Positions 1 through 9,622 are shown, numbered from the stretch's first letter. The stretch: DNA of 64,000 nucleotides from Virgibacillus indicus (GCF_002266285.1 NZ_NPMS01000001.1:682001-746000); one strand, 5' to 3'. The notes: generated by a model not told the origin, from the letters alone. Program-made: numbers and translations.

Positions 1-1006
1 CACTGCGGCCAGTGAGACGCAGGTAATTAAGTGACTCATCATCTACCGGGAAGAAACCGCATGTTGCGCCATATTCTGGTGCCATGTTTGAGATTGTTGC
101 ACGATCCGCAAGCGGCATATCTTTCAATCCTGGACCAAAATATTCAACAAACTTCCCAACAACATTTTTATCACGTAAGACTTGCGTTACTTTTAATGCA
201 AGGTCCGTTGCAGTAGTCCCATTTGGGAAACTTCCTGTGAATTTAACCCCGATAACTTCTGGAGCAGGGAAATAAGATGGCTGTCCAAGCATACCGGCTT
301 CAGCCTCAATACCGCCAACACCCCAGCCAAGAACACCAAGTCCATTGATCATTGTAGTATGTGAGTCTGTTCCGACTAGTGTATCCGGAAATGCATCATA
401 TTCACCGTTTTCATTTTCTTTGCCATGAACTACATCAGCAATGTACTCCAGGTTTACCTGGTGAACGATACCTGTTGCCGGTGGTACGGCACGGTAATTG
501 TCAAATGCCTTTTGTGCCCAGTTTAAGAATTCATACCGTTCAGCATTTCTTTCAAATTCAAGATCCATATTTGCTTTCAGTGCATTTGGTGTACCATACT
601 GGTCTACTTGTACCGAGTGGTCAATGACTAGGTCAACCGGTACTTCCGGATTAATTTTGTCAGGTTCTCCACCCATATCAACCATTGCTTTACGAAGTGA
701 AGCAAGGTCAACAACTGCAGGAACTCCAGTAAAATCCTGTAAGATAACCCTGGATGGTTTGAATGGTACATCGGTTCCTGCTTCTCCTTTTGCACCCCAA
801 TTCGCCAATCCTTTAACATGCTCATCCTTAATTTGATGGCCGTCATGCTGGCGTACAAGCGATTCCAACAGTACCCGGATCGAGAATGGCAGACGTGAAA
901 CCTTGCCAAGGCCAGCTTCTTCCAAAGCTTTTAAGTGATAATAGTTATACGTTTTTCCGTTAAGCTCAAATTGCTTTTTAGCATGAAACGTGTTGCTGTT
1001 TCCCAT
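1..1006 (-). CDS. acnA: Aconitate hydratase, N-terminal part (cut by window edge)
   Basis: TCA-cycle enzyme that isomerises citrate to isocitrate in the cytoplasm using a [4Fe-4S] cluster. Only the first 335 codons are present; the gene runs off the left edge, so the cluster cysteines of the family are not visible. Family blocks seen in order: [17 protein letters not shown] at about 87-103, [11 protein letters not shown] at 125-135, [14 protein letters not shown] at 174-187 and [17 protein letters not shown] at 213-229. The ATG at 1006 is preceded by AAAGGGG at good spacing. B. subtilis has the orthologue (citB) in the same neighbourhood downstream of tkt-ccdA-yneK. The upstream region holds a candidate CcpC dyad, which fits citrate control. 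Confidence 0.97.
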   Translation of the reverse strand, partial: MGNSNTFHAKKQFELNGKTYNYYHLKALEEAGLGKVSRLPFSIRVLLESLVRQHDGHQIKDEHVKGLANWGAKGEAGTDVPFKPSRVILQDFTGVPAVVDLASLRKAMVDMGGEPDKINPEVPVDLVIDHSVQVDQYGTPNALKANMDLEFERNAERYEFLNWAQKAFDNYRAVPPATGIVHQVNLEYIADVVHGKENENGEYDAFPDTLVGTDSHTTMINGLGVLGWGVGGIEAEAGMLGQPSYFPAPEVIGVKFTGSFPNGTTATDLALKVTQVLRDKNVVGKFVEYFGPGLKDMPLADRATISNMAPEYGATCGFFPVDDESLNYLRLTGRS

Positions 1007-1149
1007 TTTTCAATACCCCTTTCGATCATGCTTTTTCATCGCATCCCCAATTCGTCATTTTTTAGGAGATACGACTATTTTTAGAATTTCAAATGTAATA
1101 ATGAAAGATCATATACTATTCAAAAGTATAATTTATGTCTCCAACATCT

Positions 1150-1178
1150 ATCTTATCGGAATTTGACGGAGAAAACAA
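1150..1178 (-). promoter_or_regulatory. Candidate acnA promoter
   Basis: On the minus strand TTGTTT (1178-1173) and TAAGAT (1155-1150) are separated by 17 bp, a reasonable sigma-A promoter. A second candidate with TATACT at 1202-1197 and a poorer -35 lies further upstream, close to the CcpC-like dyad. Which one is used cannot be decided from sequence. Confidence 0.45.
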
Positions 1179-1222
1179 ATGATTCATTAGACTTATAGTA
1201 TACTAATATCTTATGTATATTG

Positions 1223-1237
1223 ATAAGTTTTACTTAT
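1223..1237 (-). promoter_or_regulatory. Candidate CcpC operator dyad upstream of acnA
   Basis: ATAAGTTTTACTTAT fits the CcpC dyad ATAA-N7-TTAT that represses citB in B. subtilis. It sits inside a longer palindrome GATAAG-N5-CTTATC. An additional ATAAG half-site lies about 20 bp nearer to acnA. The match is to a short AT-rich pattern, so chance occurrence is possible. Confidence 0.45.
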
Positions 1238-1248
1238 CTGAAAGACAC

Positions 1249-1284
1249 TTAATCTATGCAGTTAGTTATAGTTGCATAGATTAA
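1249..1284 (-). terminator. Perfect 12-bp inverted repeat after the kinase gene
   Basis: TTAATCTATGCA (1249-1260) pairs fully with TGCATAGATTAA (1273-1284) around a 12-nt loop. It begins 10 bp past the kinase stop. There is no clear U-tract on either strand, so it is a weak intrinsic terminator or a structural/operator site upstream of acnA. Confidence 0.4.
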
Positions 1285-1293
1285 ACAATTTAT

Positions 1294-2424
1294 TTAATCT
1301 AATTTTGCAGGGAAAATAATCCGGAATGTACTTCCAATGTCGGGATTCCTTTTAATTTCAAGCGTTGCATTATGTCTTTCTAATATTTGCTTCGTTATCA
1401 TAATACCTAAACCTGTACCTGTTTGTTTTGTAGTAAAAAAGGGTTCACCAAGCTTATGTATAATCTCTTCCGATATACCAACACCTTCATCAATCACATC
1501 AATTTCAATACTCGGGTGGCGCCTGCTGACTTGTAATTTTATTGTACCAGAATGATTCATTGCCTCAATCGCATTTTTAAAGAGATTAATAAATACTTGT
1601 TTCAGCTGAGAACGGTCACAGTAAATAGTTACATCCTCTGAAAACAGCTTTTTGATTTCAATATTATTTAGTTTTGCCTGTGGACTTAATAGGGCTATAA
1701 CATCATCAAGCATGGCAGACACTGACTCTACTTTTTTATTATCCGTCAGTGGCTTTGAAATAAATAAAAGTTCTGTGGTAATGGTTTCTATTTTCTCAAT
1801 TTCGTCAATCATAATTTTATAATATTCTTCTTTACGATTCACACCTGCCTGCATTAATTGCAGAAATCCCTTTAATGAAGTTAAAGGGTTTCTTATTTCG
1901 TGTGCGATACCTGCTGCAAGCTGACCAGCTACAGACATTTTTTCTGATCGCACCATCATTTCTTCATTTTCTTTTTTATCCGTTATATCTTTCAGTATCG
2001 ATATGAAATAAGCTTGACCACTATTTTTATCAACTATCTTTGCAGTAGTGCATTCTGTCCAAATATACTTTCCCTGCTTATTCATAATATTAATAGAAAA
2101 CCTTTGACTGTTATTATCCTCTTGATCAAAATATTTCATGATATAGCCTAAATCCTCTGAGGATATCTTTTCATACCAGTATGTACCCAGCAACTCACTG
2201 ACGCGGTAACCAAACAAACGTTCAATGGATTCCGAAATGAATATAATCTCACCATTTCGATCCCATACCGTTATAACGTCATTATTATAGTTTTCGATCC
2301 ATTTCATCATAAATTGGGGCAATGCTGATAATTCAGGAAAGTGCCCTTTTGCTCGATTCCATTCGGTCTTATTTGGTTCTGGCTCGTTTGTGTTATTTTC
2401 TGAATTCGATTTTTTATAACCCAC
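1294..2424 (-). CDS. Soluble PAS-domain sensor histidine kinase (sporulation-kinase type)
   Basis: Phosphotransfer kinase that autophosphorylates a histidine and passes phosphate to a response regulator. No membrane segment is present, so it should be cytoplasmic. With the GTG at 2424 (GGGGG 8 nt upstream) it is 376 residues; another GTG at 2439 has no SD. A PAS domain covers about 45-150. The dimerisation motif AAGIAHEIRNPLTSLKGF carries the phospho-acceptor His175. The ATPase domain shows the N box around Asn284 (NLFKNAIEA), DEGVGIS and GTGLG. The domain set resembles the KinA/KinE group that feeds the Spo0A phosphorelay, but the substrate is inferred. It is an orphan: no response regulator adjoins it, the nearest receiver being ccdB about 1.3 kb away. 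It is divergent from yneK. Confidence 0.85.
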   Translation of the reverse strand: MGYKKSNSENNTNEPEPNKTEWNRAKGHFPELSALPQFMMKWIENYNNDVITVWDRNGEIIFISESIERLFGYRVSELLGTYWYEKISSEDLGYIMKYFDQEDNNSQRFSINIMNKQGKYIWTECTTAKIVDKNSGQAYFISILKDITDKKENEEMMVRSEKMSVAGQLAAGIAHEIRNPLTSLKGFLQLMQAGVNRKEEYYKIMIDEIEKIETITTELLFISKPLTDNKKVESVSAMLDDVIALLSPQAKLNNIEIKKLFSEDVTIYCDRSQLKQVFINLFKNAIEAMNHSGTIKLQVSRRHPSIEIDVIDEGVGISEEIIHKLGEPFFTTKQTGTGLGIMITKQILERHNATLEIKRNPDIGSTFRIIFPAKLD

Positions 2425-2697
2425 CACAACTTCCCCCACTTTTCTGCAAAATTCAACAAAACACTTTCATCTTTGTTAACTATATGAAATTAAATAACAA
2501 TATATGACGCTTGTTTGTAAGTCTTTCAACCATTATAATAAGATATAAGCGATATTTGCTTATTACGTTTAGAATAGCTGCTTTTATACTAATCAATAGT
2601 AATCTTACTATAATTGTTACAAAAAATAAATTCATTTTACATATTTACGGAAATGGGCTTTTAATAAATTACGTTTTAGAAGGTTCAGGTGAGAAAA

Positions 2698-3177
2698 ATG
2701 TCAATAATTGTAGATTATTTAATTATACTTTGGGGATTCTTACTAATTGGCTTAATGGGAATTGGCGGGTTCTTTATGTTCCGGAAATTTCTGAAGCAAA
2801 TGCCAAAAGAAGACGGAAAATCTGATATGGACTGGGAAAACTATTATATGGAAAAAACTATACATATGTGGGATGAGGATGAAAAACACTTATTGGAAGA
2901 ACTAGTCTCCCCTGTTCCGGAATTATTCAGAGATGTTGCCAGACATAAAATCGCAAGTAAAATTGGAGAAGTGGCATTAAAAAAAGACCAGAAAACAATA
3001 ACCCAGGATGTTTTGATACAAGGATATATCATTGCAACACCCAAACGGGATCACAAATTTTTACGAAAAAAATTAAAGCAAAAGAATATTGATGCCGCAC
3101 CATATGAGAAATTCTTCAATGAAGCAAAAGATGACTACTCTGTTAATTGGCAGGAAAGATATGAAAAAACAAAATAA
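2698..3177 (+). CDS. yneK: YneK-like protein (DUF2621), one N-terminal membrane segment
   Basis: A 159-residue protein of unknown function with one hydrophobic helix at about residues 5-28 and a charged cytoplasmic remainder rich in Lys/Glu. I assign it to YneK from its sequence character and its place next to the ccd genes, as in B. subtilis. Start ATG 2698 is chosen because AGGTGAG lies just upstream; a GTG at 2689 is in frame but closer to the SD. It is one of three plus-strand genes and converges on ccdC through a shared terminator. Confidence 0.7.
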   Translation: MSIIVDYLIILWGFLLIGLMGIGGFFMFRKFLKQMPKEDGKSDMDWENYYMEKTIHMWDEDEKHLLEELVSPVPELFRDVARHKIASKIGEVALKKDQKTITQDVLIQGYIIATPKRDHKFLRKKLKQKNIDAAPYEKFFNEAKDDYSVNWQERYEKTK

Positions 3178-3181
3178 GAAC

Positions 3182-3236
3182 AAAAGCTGCCTCATAAAGG
3201 ACTGGGATTAAAAGTTCCTATGAGACAGCTTTTTTT
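3182..3236. terminator. Bidirectional terminator between yneK and ccdC
   Basis: AAAAGCTGCCTCATA pairs with TATGAGACAGCTTTTTT with one mismatch, giving A- and T-tracts on both sides. It separates two convergent genes. Confidence 0.85.
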
Positions 3237-3711
3237 ATGTACATGAATAATTGCGTTTTTTATTCAACTGTAAGTATTGATATAACATTGCTATTCTCCA
3301 TGTCGCAATCATGCCAAAGGCAAGAATGAAAAACATGCCACTCGTTTCACCTAGTGATATTGTACTGCCAATGATTAATTTAAGGATTATCCGAAAAAAT
3401 AGTAATCCGAATAAAATAAAGGCAAATGCTTTTGATGGAATTAAATAGATTTCGTTGTCTCGGATTTCGAATCTTGATGTTTTAATTAAAAAAATCGAAC
3501 AGATTACTCCAACTGTTATCGCTTCAAATACTTGCATCCATGCAACTCGAAATTCAGGAAAGATAAACATCAATGCGCCTGTACTCATAAATAAGGGTGG
3601 CAATATAATCTTTTTTACAGATGCAGGCTTTTTCGCTGCCTTCAAACGTACAAAAATCATAGTAACAGCCATAAAAGCAGCAACAACTGTACTAGCTATT
3701 ACCCAAAACAT
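3235..3711 (-). CDS. ccdC: CcdC-like membrane protein
   Basis: A 158-residue integral membrane protein with about five hydrophobic segments, last gene of the ccdA-mrpB-ccdB-ccdC run. It matches the CcdC/YneJ family by size, hydropathy and position. In B. subtilis ccdC lies with ccdA but is not itself essential for cytochrome c biogenesis; its function is unknown. Start ATG 3711 follows an AGAGAGTGG region. A 20-bp gap separates it from ccdB. Confidence 0.85.
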   Translation of the reverse strand: MFWVIASTVVAAFMAVTMIFVRLKAAKKPASVKKIILPPLFMSTGALMFIFPEFRVAWMQVFEAITVGVICSIFLIKTSRFEIRDNEIYLIPSKAFAFILFGLLFFRIILKLIIGSTISLGETSGMFFILAFGMIATWRIAMLYQYLQLNKKRNYSCT

Positions 3712-3731
3712 AATAAACCACTCTCTCTTGC

Positions 3732-4118
3732 TCAGGTATTTGCAACATTGTTATTATTTTCCTTCAAAACCCTGGCAATAGTTTCAAATATATGATTCTC
3801 TTCAAAAGGTTTTACAATAAAATCTTTTGCTCCAGATTCAATTGCTTCAACAACTACTTTTTGCTGCCCCATTGCTGAACATACAATAACAGTCGCATTA
3901 CTGTCAAAAGCCATTATTCCTCTGATTGCATCAATTCCATCCATAACAGGCATAGTGATATCCATTGTTACTAATTCAGGCCTCAGCTTTTTATATAGCT
4001 CAATTGCATCCTTGCCGTTTTCTGCTTCCCCAATTATTTCATGATTCTCTTTTTCTAAAATCGATGCCAATGTAATCCGCATAAATTTAGCATCATCGAC
4101 TACAAGTACTTTTGCCAT
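3732..4118 (-). CDS. ccdB: Single-domain CheY-like response regulator CcdB/YneI
   Basis: A 128-residue stand-alone receiver domain. Acidic pocket Asp8/Asp9, phospho-acceptor Asp53 in MDITMPVMDG, Ser81 and Lys103 in KPF are all present, so it should be phosphorylatable. There is no output domain. The orthologue YneI sits between ccdA and ccdC in B. subtilis. GGGGG lies 7 nt before ATG 4118. Partner kinase unknown; the orphan PAS kinase at 1294-2424 is the nearest, which proves nothing by itself. Confidence 0.9.
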   Translation of the reverse strand: MAKVLVVDDAKFMRITLASILEKENHEIIGEAENGKDAIELYKKLRPELVTMDITMPVMDGIDAIRGIMAFDSNATVIVCSAMGQQKVVVEAIESGAKDFIVKPFEENHIFETIARVLKENNNNVANT

Positions 4119-4136
4119 TTAATTTCCCCCTAATCG

Positions 4137-4562
4137 TCACTGATCATTTGCGATGGACAAAATTATCGTAATCATTACTCCCACAACAGTAAAATAAACA
4201 CCAAGGTCAAATAGCATCGCGGTGGCCAGCTCAATTTCACCAAAAATTGGTACAGTAAAATAACCAAAAGTCTGTGACATGAAAGGAACATCAAATAAAA
4301 ATGACCCTGCCCCTGTCAATACCGCAATTCCGAGACCTATTGGAATCAATGTAACGAAATTAATCGGCAGCATCTTTTTTACAGCTTCAATCCCATATGA
4401 CATGTACATCAATAATACTGCTCCGGATGTCATCAGCCCCCCCACAAACCCGCCACCTGGAGAATTGTGTCCTGCCAGCAGCAAATAAATAGCAAAGCCT
4501 AATAGGATAAAGGCTATTAATGATGTAGTCGTACGTAAAATAAGATCATTCGGTTTATACAT
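4137..4562 (-). CDS. mrpB: Orphan Mrp-type Na+/H+ antiporter subunit B (MnhB family)
   Basis: A 141-residue membrane protein with four hydrophobic helices and the MnhB hallmark GHNSPGGGFVGGL at about 31-43. Its length is that of a complete MrpB. MrpB is normally one of seven subunits (A-G) of a hetero-oligomeric sodium/proton antiporter and is not known to work alone. Here no other Mrp subunit is nearby; it lies between ccdA (65 bp) and ccdB (18 bp) in the same direction, so it is probably co-transcribed with cytochrome c maturation genes. It may serve an Mrp complex encoded elsewhere or have been recruited to another task. ATG 4562 has AAAGGAG upstream at about 10 nt. Confidence 0.85.
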   Translation of the reverse strand: MYKPNDLILRTTTSLIAFILLGFAIYLLLAGHNSPGGGFVGGLMTSGAVLLMYMSYGIEAVKKMLPINFVTLIPIGLGIAVLTGAGSFLFDVPFMSQTFGYFTVPIFGEIELATAMLFDLGVYFTVVGVMITIILSIANDQ

Positions 4563-4627
4563 TAAGAGCGTTCTCCTTTATAGCATATATAGATTATAAT
4601 TATAGTTTAAAATAATTCGAAAATCCA

Positions 4628-5332
4628 CTAAAAACCCTGGAACCCAAACCATCCAGCCAAAAATGAAGTCAAGTCAGTCAACCAGTCGAAGAACAATGCA
4701 ATCCCCATAAATATCATGACATACCCACCAATTTTAACCAGTTTCAGACTATGTTTCTTCATCCATTTCAATTTACCGATAAAGAAGGCCAATAGGAAGA
4801 ATGGAATGGAAAACCCTAAAATATAGCTGATCATCATAACCATGCCAAGTTCCGGATTGGTTGCAGCAAGAGAAATAACGATTGCCAGAATCGGCCCGGT
4901 ACACGGGGTCCATCCCAGTGAAAAAGCTAAACCTATCAGGAAGGAACCAACATAACCCGCCGGTCTGTTTTTAAATGTGATTTTTTTGTCTTTCATTAAA
5001 AACTTAAAATTAAATATACCTACGATAACGAGGCCGAAAAAGATTATTAAAATTGCGCCAACCTGTCTTATGATATCCTGATAAGTAAGCAAAAACCCGG
5101 AAATGTAAGATGTTGCAAAGCCCATCACAATAAAAATACTTGAGAAACCAATTAAAAAGAAGACAGTATGCAGCAAGGCTTTTCTATTCATCCTCTTGTT
5201 CTCTTCTTTAATTTCACTTACACTCATTCCGGTTATGTATGAGAGGAATGCAGGGTAAAGTGGTAATACACAAGGTGATATAAATGATAAAAATCCTGCG
5301 CCAAAGGCAAGAAATATATTAATTTCAGACAT
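4628..5332 (-). CDS. ccdA: Thiol-disulfide transmembrane reductase CcdA
   Basis: Six-helix membrane protein of 234 residues that moves electrons from cytoplasmic thioredoxin across the membrane to keep apocytochrome c and spore thiol proteins reduced. The two redox cysteines are in SPCVLP (Cys21) and GWTPCTGP (Cys144), both flanked by the family's prolines. AGGGGG lies 8 nt before ATG 5332. It heads the four-gene run ccdA-mrpB-ccdB-ccdC; in B. subtilis the order is ccdA-yneI-ccdC, so mrpB is the extra gene. Confidence 0.95.
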   Translation of the reverse strand: MSEINIFLAFGAGFLSFISPCVLPLYPAFLSYITGMSVSEIKEENKRMNRKALLHTVFFLIGFSSIFIVMGFATSYISGFLLTYQDIIRQVGAILIIFFGLVIVGIFNFKFLMKDKKITFKNRPAGYVGSFLIGLAFSLGWTPCTGPILAIVISLAATNPELGMVMMISYILGFSIPFFLLAFFIGKLKWMKKHSLKLVKIGGYVMIFMGIALFFDWLTDLTSFLAGWFGFQGF

Positions 5333-5443
5333 AGTAGTATCCCCCTATTTATATCGCTTCTTTTATTTTAACAGAAGGAGCGGCAAACAACTTACGATGA
5401 ATATGACAAATATAGGAATCTTTTCATCCACTGCTGTTCATTA

Positions 5444-5480
5444 AAAAAATATACCCCTTGCTGTATAAAAAGCAAGGGGT
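5444..5480 (-). terminator. Terminator after yneF
   Basis: ACCCCTTGCT (5453-5462) and AGCAAGGGGT (5471-5480) form a perfect 10-bp stem with an 8-nt loop. On the minus strand it is followed by a run of T, ending yneF transcription before ccdA. Confidence 0.9.
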
Positions 5481-5517
5481 TTACATACCTTCGTTAAACT
5501 AATATCAGGAATAATCA

Positions 5518-5739
5518 CTACTTGCCTTGCTGATTATTCATCGCACGCATCATTTGATTAATTTTCTTCTGCGATGGCTTTTGGCCCATTTGCATCATTA
5601 GCGTACGCAGCATTTGCTCATTTATTGGCGGGTTCTTTTTTAAATAGCTCATCATATATTTTCTAGCAATGAAAAATCCCAGAGCAACACCAGCGATTAA
5701 CGCTGCTATAGCGATTAATACTACCCAAATTACGTCCAT
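5518..5739 (-). CDS. yneF: YneF small membrane protein (UPF0154)
   Basis: A 73-residue protein with one N-terminal transmembrane helix (about 3-24) followed by a basic, Met/Gln-rich tail with the family signature [17 protein letters not shown] near 26-42. The function of UPF0154 proteins is unknown. GGAGGAAAG precedes ATG 5739. It lies between sirA and ccdA as in B. subtilis and has its own terminator. Confidence 0.92.
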   Translation of the reverse strand: MDVIWVVLIAIAALIAGVALGFFIARKYMMSYLKKNPPINEQMLRTLMMQMGQKPSQKKINQMMRAMNNQQGK

Positions 5740-5805
5740 TTCAAGCTTTCCTCCTTCGTGCTGTCTCCTTTTAGAACATCCTTTATAAAGTATAATAAAT
5801 CAAGC

Positions 5806-6258
5806 TTAAGAATACAATACTTGTTCTCTTTGATATTCACTCAATTTGCTCACAGGTGAAATCCAGCCATATTTATCTATATCATTTCCTGTAATAAATA
5901 AAATTGGCTGAAATTGTCTGAGCATAGGAAATAAAATTCCCTCAGCAACTTGTAATGTTTTACAACGAAATTTTAAATGTTTTTCATTCATATGTAAAGA
6001 AATATATTCCCCATCTTTATATATTTCTATTAAAGATCGATTAATTTTTATAAAACCCTTATCCCGGTAATATTGCTTCATGTGTGGAATCAAGTTTTTT
6101 TGGGGGATATTCTTTGTTATATAAGCAAATTGTGCAGCTAAATCTATTCGATCCCGATTATCCTGATAATCTTTTAAAAATCGATATAAAATATCACTTT
6201 TATGAAAATAATGCCTCGCAACATCTTCTATTATCCAGTACACAGAATACTCATACAT
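5806..6258 (-). CDS. sirA: Sporulation inhibitor of replication SirA
   Basis: A 150-residue protein that matches SirA (YneE), which is induced by Spo0A and binds domain I of DnaA to stop new rounds of replication when sporulation starts. The N-terminal region with YWIIEDVARHYF and the C-terminal DKYGWISPV (about 128-136) are the parts I recognise. The gene sits between tkt and yneF as in B. subtilis. GGAGAG lies 6 nt before ATG 6258. The family diverges quickly, so the assignment leans on position plus the C-terminal motif. Confidence 0.82.
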   Translation of the reverse strand: MYEYSVYWIIEDVARHYFHKSDILYRFLKDYQDNRDRIDLAAQFAYITKNIPQKNLIPHMKQYYRDKGFIKINRSLIEIYKDGEYISLHMNEKHLKFRCKTLQVAEGILFPMLRQFQPILFITGNDIDKYGWISPVSKLSEYQREQVLYS

Positions 6259-6362
6259 CGGAATCTCTCCTTTTACATTCCATTATACGTATTCTATTTC
6301 AGAATAATGTCAGATTAACTTGCAAAAAAGCACTAGTTTTGTCGGATAGTGAGAAAAAGATA

Positions 6363-6410
6363 AGGTTGTCCCTCAAAGGGTCAGACCCTCAAGGACAACC
6401 TCTGTTTTTT
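6363..6410. terminator. Terminator after tkt
   Basis: AGGTTGTCC (6363-6371) pairs with GGACAACCT (6393-6401), with an inner AGGGT-CAG-ACCCT arm. T-rich sequence follows on both strands. It separates tkt from sirA. Confidence 0.88.
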
Positions 6411-6419
6411 AAATATAAT

Positions 6420-8420
6420 TTATTTAACCAATGACTCTACATGCTCCACAATATTTTCAACCGTAAAGCCATATTCTGCAATTACTTTATCACCGTTTGC
6501 AGAGGCACCAAATCTGTCGATGCCAATAATTTTTCCATTGTCACCAACATAGCGATCCCAGCCAAATGATGCAGCCATCTCAATAGCAACACGGCTTTTA
6601 ACCTGTGGAGGAATTACTTCATTTTTATAAGCTTCATCCTGCTGGTTGAAACGGTCCCATGAAGGCATGCTGACAACACTTACATCGATTCCTTTCTCTT
6701 TTAACGTTTTCTGTGAAGCAACTGCCAACTGAACTTCTGATCCAGTCGCCAGAAGTACTGCATCCGGTGTGTCTTTTTCAGATTTGCTGACAACATATGC
6801 ACCTTTTTTAACACCTTCGTAAGCTTTTTCTTTCGTGCCTTCCAATGTTGGCAGATTCTGTCTGGTAAGAACCAATGCGGTTGGCGTGTCTGTTGATTCC
6901 AATGCCAATCTCCAGGCAGCCTGTGTTTCATTTCCGTCAGCCGGACGAATCAGTGATAATCCCGGCATTGCTCTTAATGCAGCCAGATGTTCTACTGGCT
7001 CATGTGTAGGGCCGTCCTCACCAACTGCAATTGAATCATGTGTAAATACATACGTAACCGGCGCATTCATAATAGATGACAAGCGAACTGCTGGTCTTAA
7101 ATAGTCACTGAAAACAAAGAATGTACCAGCATAGACTTTTAAGCCGCCATGAAGAGCCATTCCATTTAATGCAGCAGCCATCGCATGCTCACGTACACCA
7201 AACCATACGTTTCTGCCTGCATAGTTTTCACGTGAGAAATCTTCTTCATTATTAATTGTTGTTTTATTTGATCCTGCTAAGTCAGCACTTCCGCCAAAGA
7301 AGTTTGGTACTGCTTCCGCAATTGCGTTTAGAACTTTTCCTGAGGATGCTCTTGTTGCAAGGGTATCTTTTTCAGGTTCGAACACAGGCAGATCTTTGTC
7401 CCAGCTAGCCGGAAGTTCGCCTTTCATTGCCAGTTCAAGTTCATTTGCAAGCTCAGGATACTTTTCTTTATAGGCTTCTAAAAGCTGGTTCCAGTTAGCT
7501 TCAGCATCTTCACCATTTTTACCAATCTTTTCATTAAAATCAGCATAAACTTCTTCCGGTACATGAAAATCTTCATGGCCCCACTTGTAATATTCTTTTG
7601 TTAATTTAACTTCATCTGCTCCAAGTGGTGCACCATGGGATGCTGCTGAAGCTGATTTATTCGGTGAACCATAGCCAATAACTGTTTTAATCTCGATTAA
7701 TGTTGGCTGTTCTGTATTTTTCTGTGCTTCTTTAATTGCATTTCTTATTTCATTAACATCGTTACCATCTTCTACACGGATTACCTGCCAGTTATATGCT
7801 TTAAAACGCTGCTCTGTGTTATCAGAGAATGAACGGTTTAATTCTCCATCCAGTGAAATATCATTGGAGTCATAAAGTGCAATCAATTTCCCCAATCCTA
7901 AATGACCTGCTAATGAAGCAGCCTCGTGAGAAATGCCTTCCATAAGATCCCCATCACTGATAAGAGCATAAGTGAAGTGATCAACAATTGATATATCCTC
8001 TTTGTTAAATTTCGCACTTAAGTGCGCTTCAGCCATTGCCATACCTACTGACATAGCAATACCCTGACCAAGAGGACCAGTTGTTGCTTCTACACCATCT
8101 GTGTGATTTACTTCAGGATGGCCTGGAGTTCTGGAATCCCACTGACGGAAATTCTTTAAATCTTCTATTGTTACATCATATCCGGATAAATGCAGCAGAC
8201 TGTATAAAAGCATAGAACCATGTCCTGCTGATAATACGAAGCGATCTCTATTAAACCATTTAGAGCTTTTCGGATTATGATTCATAAAATCTGTCCAAAG
8301 TGTATAAGCCATTGGTGCTGCACCCATAGGCAGACCCGGGTGTCCGGAATTCGCATTTTCAATCGCATCAATTGATAATGTACGAATGGTATTAATTGAT
8401 TGTTGTTCGATATTTGACAT
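6420..8420 (-). CDS. tkt: Transketolase
   Basis: Thiamine-diphosphate enzyme of the pentose phosphate pathway that transfers two-carbon ketol units between sugar phosphates. The 666-residue product has the usual length. Visible motifs: SGHPGLPMG at 25-33, the ThDP motif starting at SDGDLMEG (about 155-162) and ending at DSN (184-186), and the pyrimidine-domain motif FGVREHAMA. The reading frame opens nine codons earlier, but ATG 8420 is chosen because GGAAGGAG lies just upstream and the family begins there. Flanked by ynzC upstream and sirA downstream as in B. subtilis. Confidence 0.97.
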   Translation of the reverse strand: MSNIEQQSINTIRTLSIDAIENANSGHPGLPMGAAPMAYTLWTDFMNHNPKSSKWFNRDRFVLSAGHGSMLLYSLLHLSGYDVTIEDLKNFRQWDSRTPGHPEVNHTDGVEATTGPLGQGIAMSVGMAMAEAHLSAKFNKEDISIVDHFTYALISDGDLMEGISHEAASLAGHLGLGKLIALYDSNDISLDGELNRSFSDNTEQRFKAYNWQVIRVEDGNDVNEIRNAIKEAQKNTEQPTLIEIKTVIGYGSPNKSASAASHGAPLGADEVKLTKEYYKWGHEDFHVPEEVYADFNEKIGKNGEDAEANWNQLLEAYKEKYPELANELELAMKGELPASWDKDLPVFEPEKDTLATRASSGKVLNAIAEAVPNFFGGSADLAGSNKTTINNEEDFSRENYAGRNVWFGVREHAMAAALNGMALHGGLKVYAGTFFVFSDYLRPAVRLSSIMNAPVTYVFTHDSIAVGEDGPTHEPVEHLAALRAMPGLSLIRPADGNETQAAWRLALESTDTPTALVLTRQNLPTLEGTKEKAYEGVKKGAYVVSKSEKDTPDAVLLATGSEVQLAVASQKTLKEKGIDVSVVSMPSWDRFNQQDEAYKNEVIPPQVKSRVAIEMAASFGWDRYVGDNGKIIGIDRFGASANGDKVIAEYGFTVENIVEHVESLVK

Positions 8421-8531
8421 GTAATTTCTCCTTCCACATTTCATCACTTGTTGTATCCTTATTTATTCTATAATGAATTACCTTCTGGAACAAGTAATAG
8501 CTGACATCATATTTGTCTATTTATTAACATT

Positions 8532-8765
8532 TTAATGTTTTTTATTTCTTTCCTGAAGATCTTTTACTTTCTTCGGTGTTACGTCATTACCTTCAGGATC
8601 AACCACAGTCATCGTCTTAAACTGGTTTTTAAAAGAACTCCGGACATTTTTTAAATATTCTTCACGCAGCTTCTTTTGTTCAGACTGCTCTTTTACAGTT
8701 AATCCTTCGTTCTTGGATTTTTTTGCAAGTTCATTGATCCGATTCAGTTTTTCTTTGGATAACAT
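8532..8765 (-). CDS. ynzC: YnzC-like protein (DUF896)
   Basis: A 77-residue, highly charged, mostly helical protein of the UPF0291/DUF896 family; function unknown. The motif LNRINELAKKSKNEGLT near 7-23 is typical, and a three-helix N-terminal core is known for the family. AGGAGG lies 9 nt before ATG 8765. In B. subtilis ynzC is the last gene of the LexA-controlled yneA-yneB-ynzC operon; here a bidirectional hairpin separates it from yneB, so read-through may be reduced. Confidence 0.92.
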   Translation of the reverse strand: MLSKEKLNRINELAKKSKNEGLTVKEQSEQKKLREEYLKNVRSSFKNQFKTMTVVDPEGNDVTPKKVKDLQERNKKH

Positions 8766-8810
8766 GCTATATAACCTCCTAAATGGGTGAATTCCCCTTA
8801 AAAGCAGTAA

Positions 8811-8842
8811 AAAAACAAGGAAATCAATAATCCTTGTTTTTT
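8811..8842. terminator. Hairpin between yneB and ynzC
   Basis: AAAAACAAGGA (8811-8821) and TCCTTGTTTTTT (8831-8842) form an 11-bp stem with T-tracts on both strands. It may terminate most transcription coming from the SOS promoter. Confidence 0.8.
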
Positions 8843-8863
8843 ATCTTACCCTGCTTATATATG

Positions 8864-9526
<663 letters not shown>

Positions 9527-9622
9527 TTACCCGCTCGTTATCATGGAAAAATATAAAAATCCTAACATTAATGCAAAGGCAATTAAATAAAATGCATCGG
9601 ATTTAATTATTTTTTCAAACAT
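9527..9622 (-). CDS. 31-residue single-pass membrane peptide in the yneA position (candidate SOS division inhibitor)
   Basis: ATG 9622 is preceded by GAGGGGAAGGG at good spacing and opens a frame of 31 codons ending in TAA at 9527, 21 bp before yneB. The peptide has a short charged N-terminus (MFEKIIKSD) and one hydrophobic helix from about 10 to 28. In B. subtilis this place is held by yneA, which encodes a membrane-anchored LysM protein of about 100 residues that blocks division during SOS. Here no LysM domain follows in any frame. The ORF lies just downstream of a strong promoter with LexA boxes. It could be a minimal functional analogue, comparable to other one-helix SOS peptides, or a remnant of yneA. 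Function is inference. Confidence 0.6.
   Translation of the reverse strand: MFEKIIKSDAFYLIAFALMLGFLYFSMITSG

Noticed and set aside
31..909. Several frames of 60-112 codons at the left edge
   Set aside because: All are shadows of the truncated aconitase gene, whose frame is open to the edge and strongly conserved.
2545..2563. ATAAGC-N7-GCTTAT dyad in the kinase-yneK gap
   Set aside because: Six-base arms in very AT-rich DNA; no match to a named operator in a promoter context.
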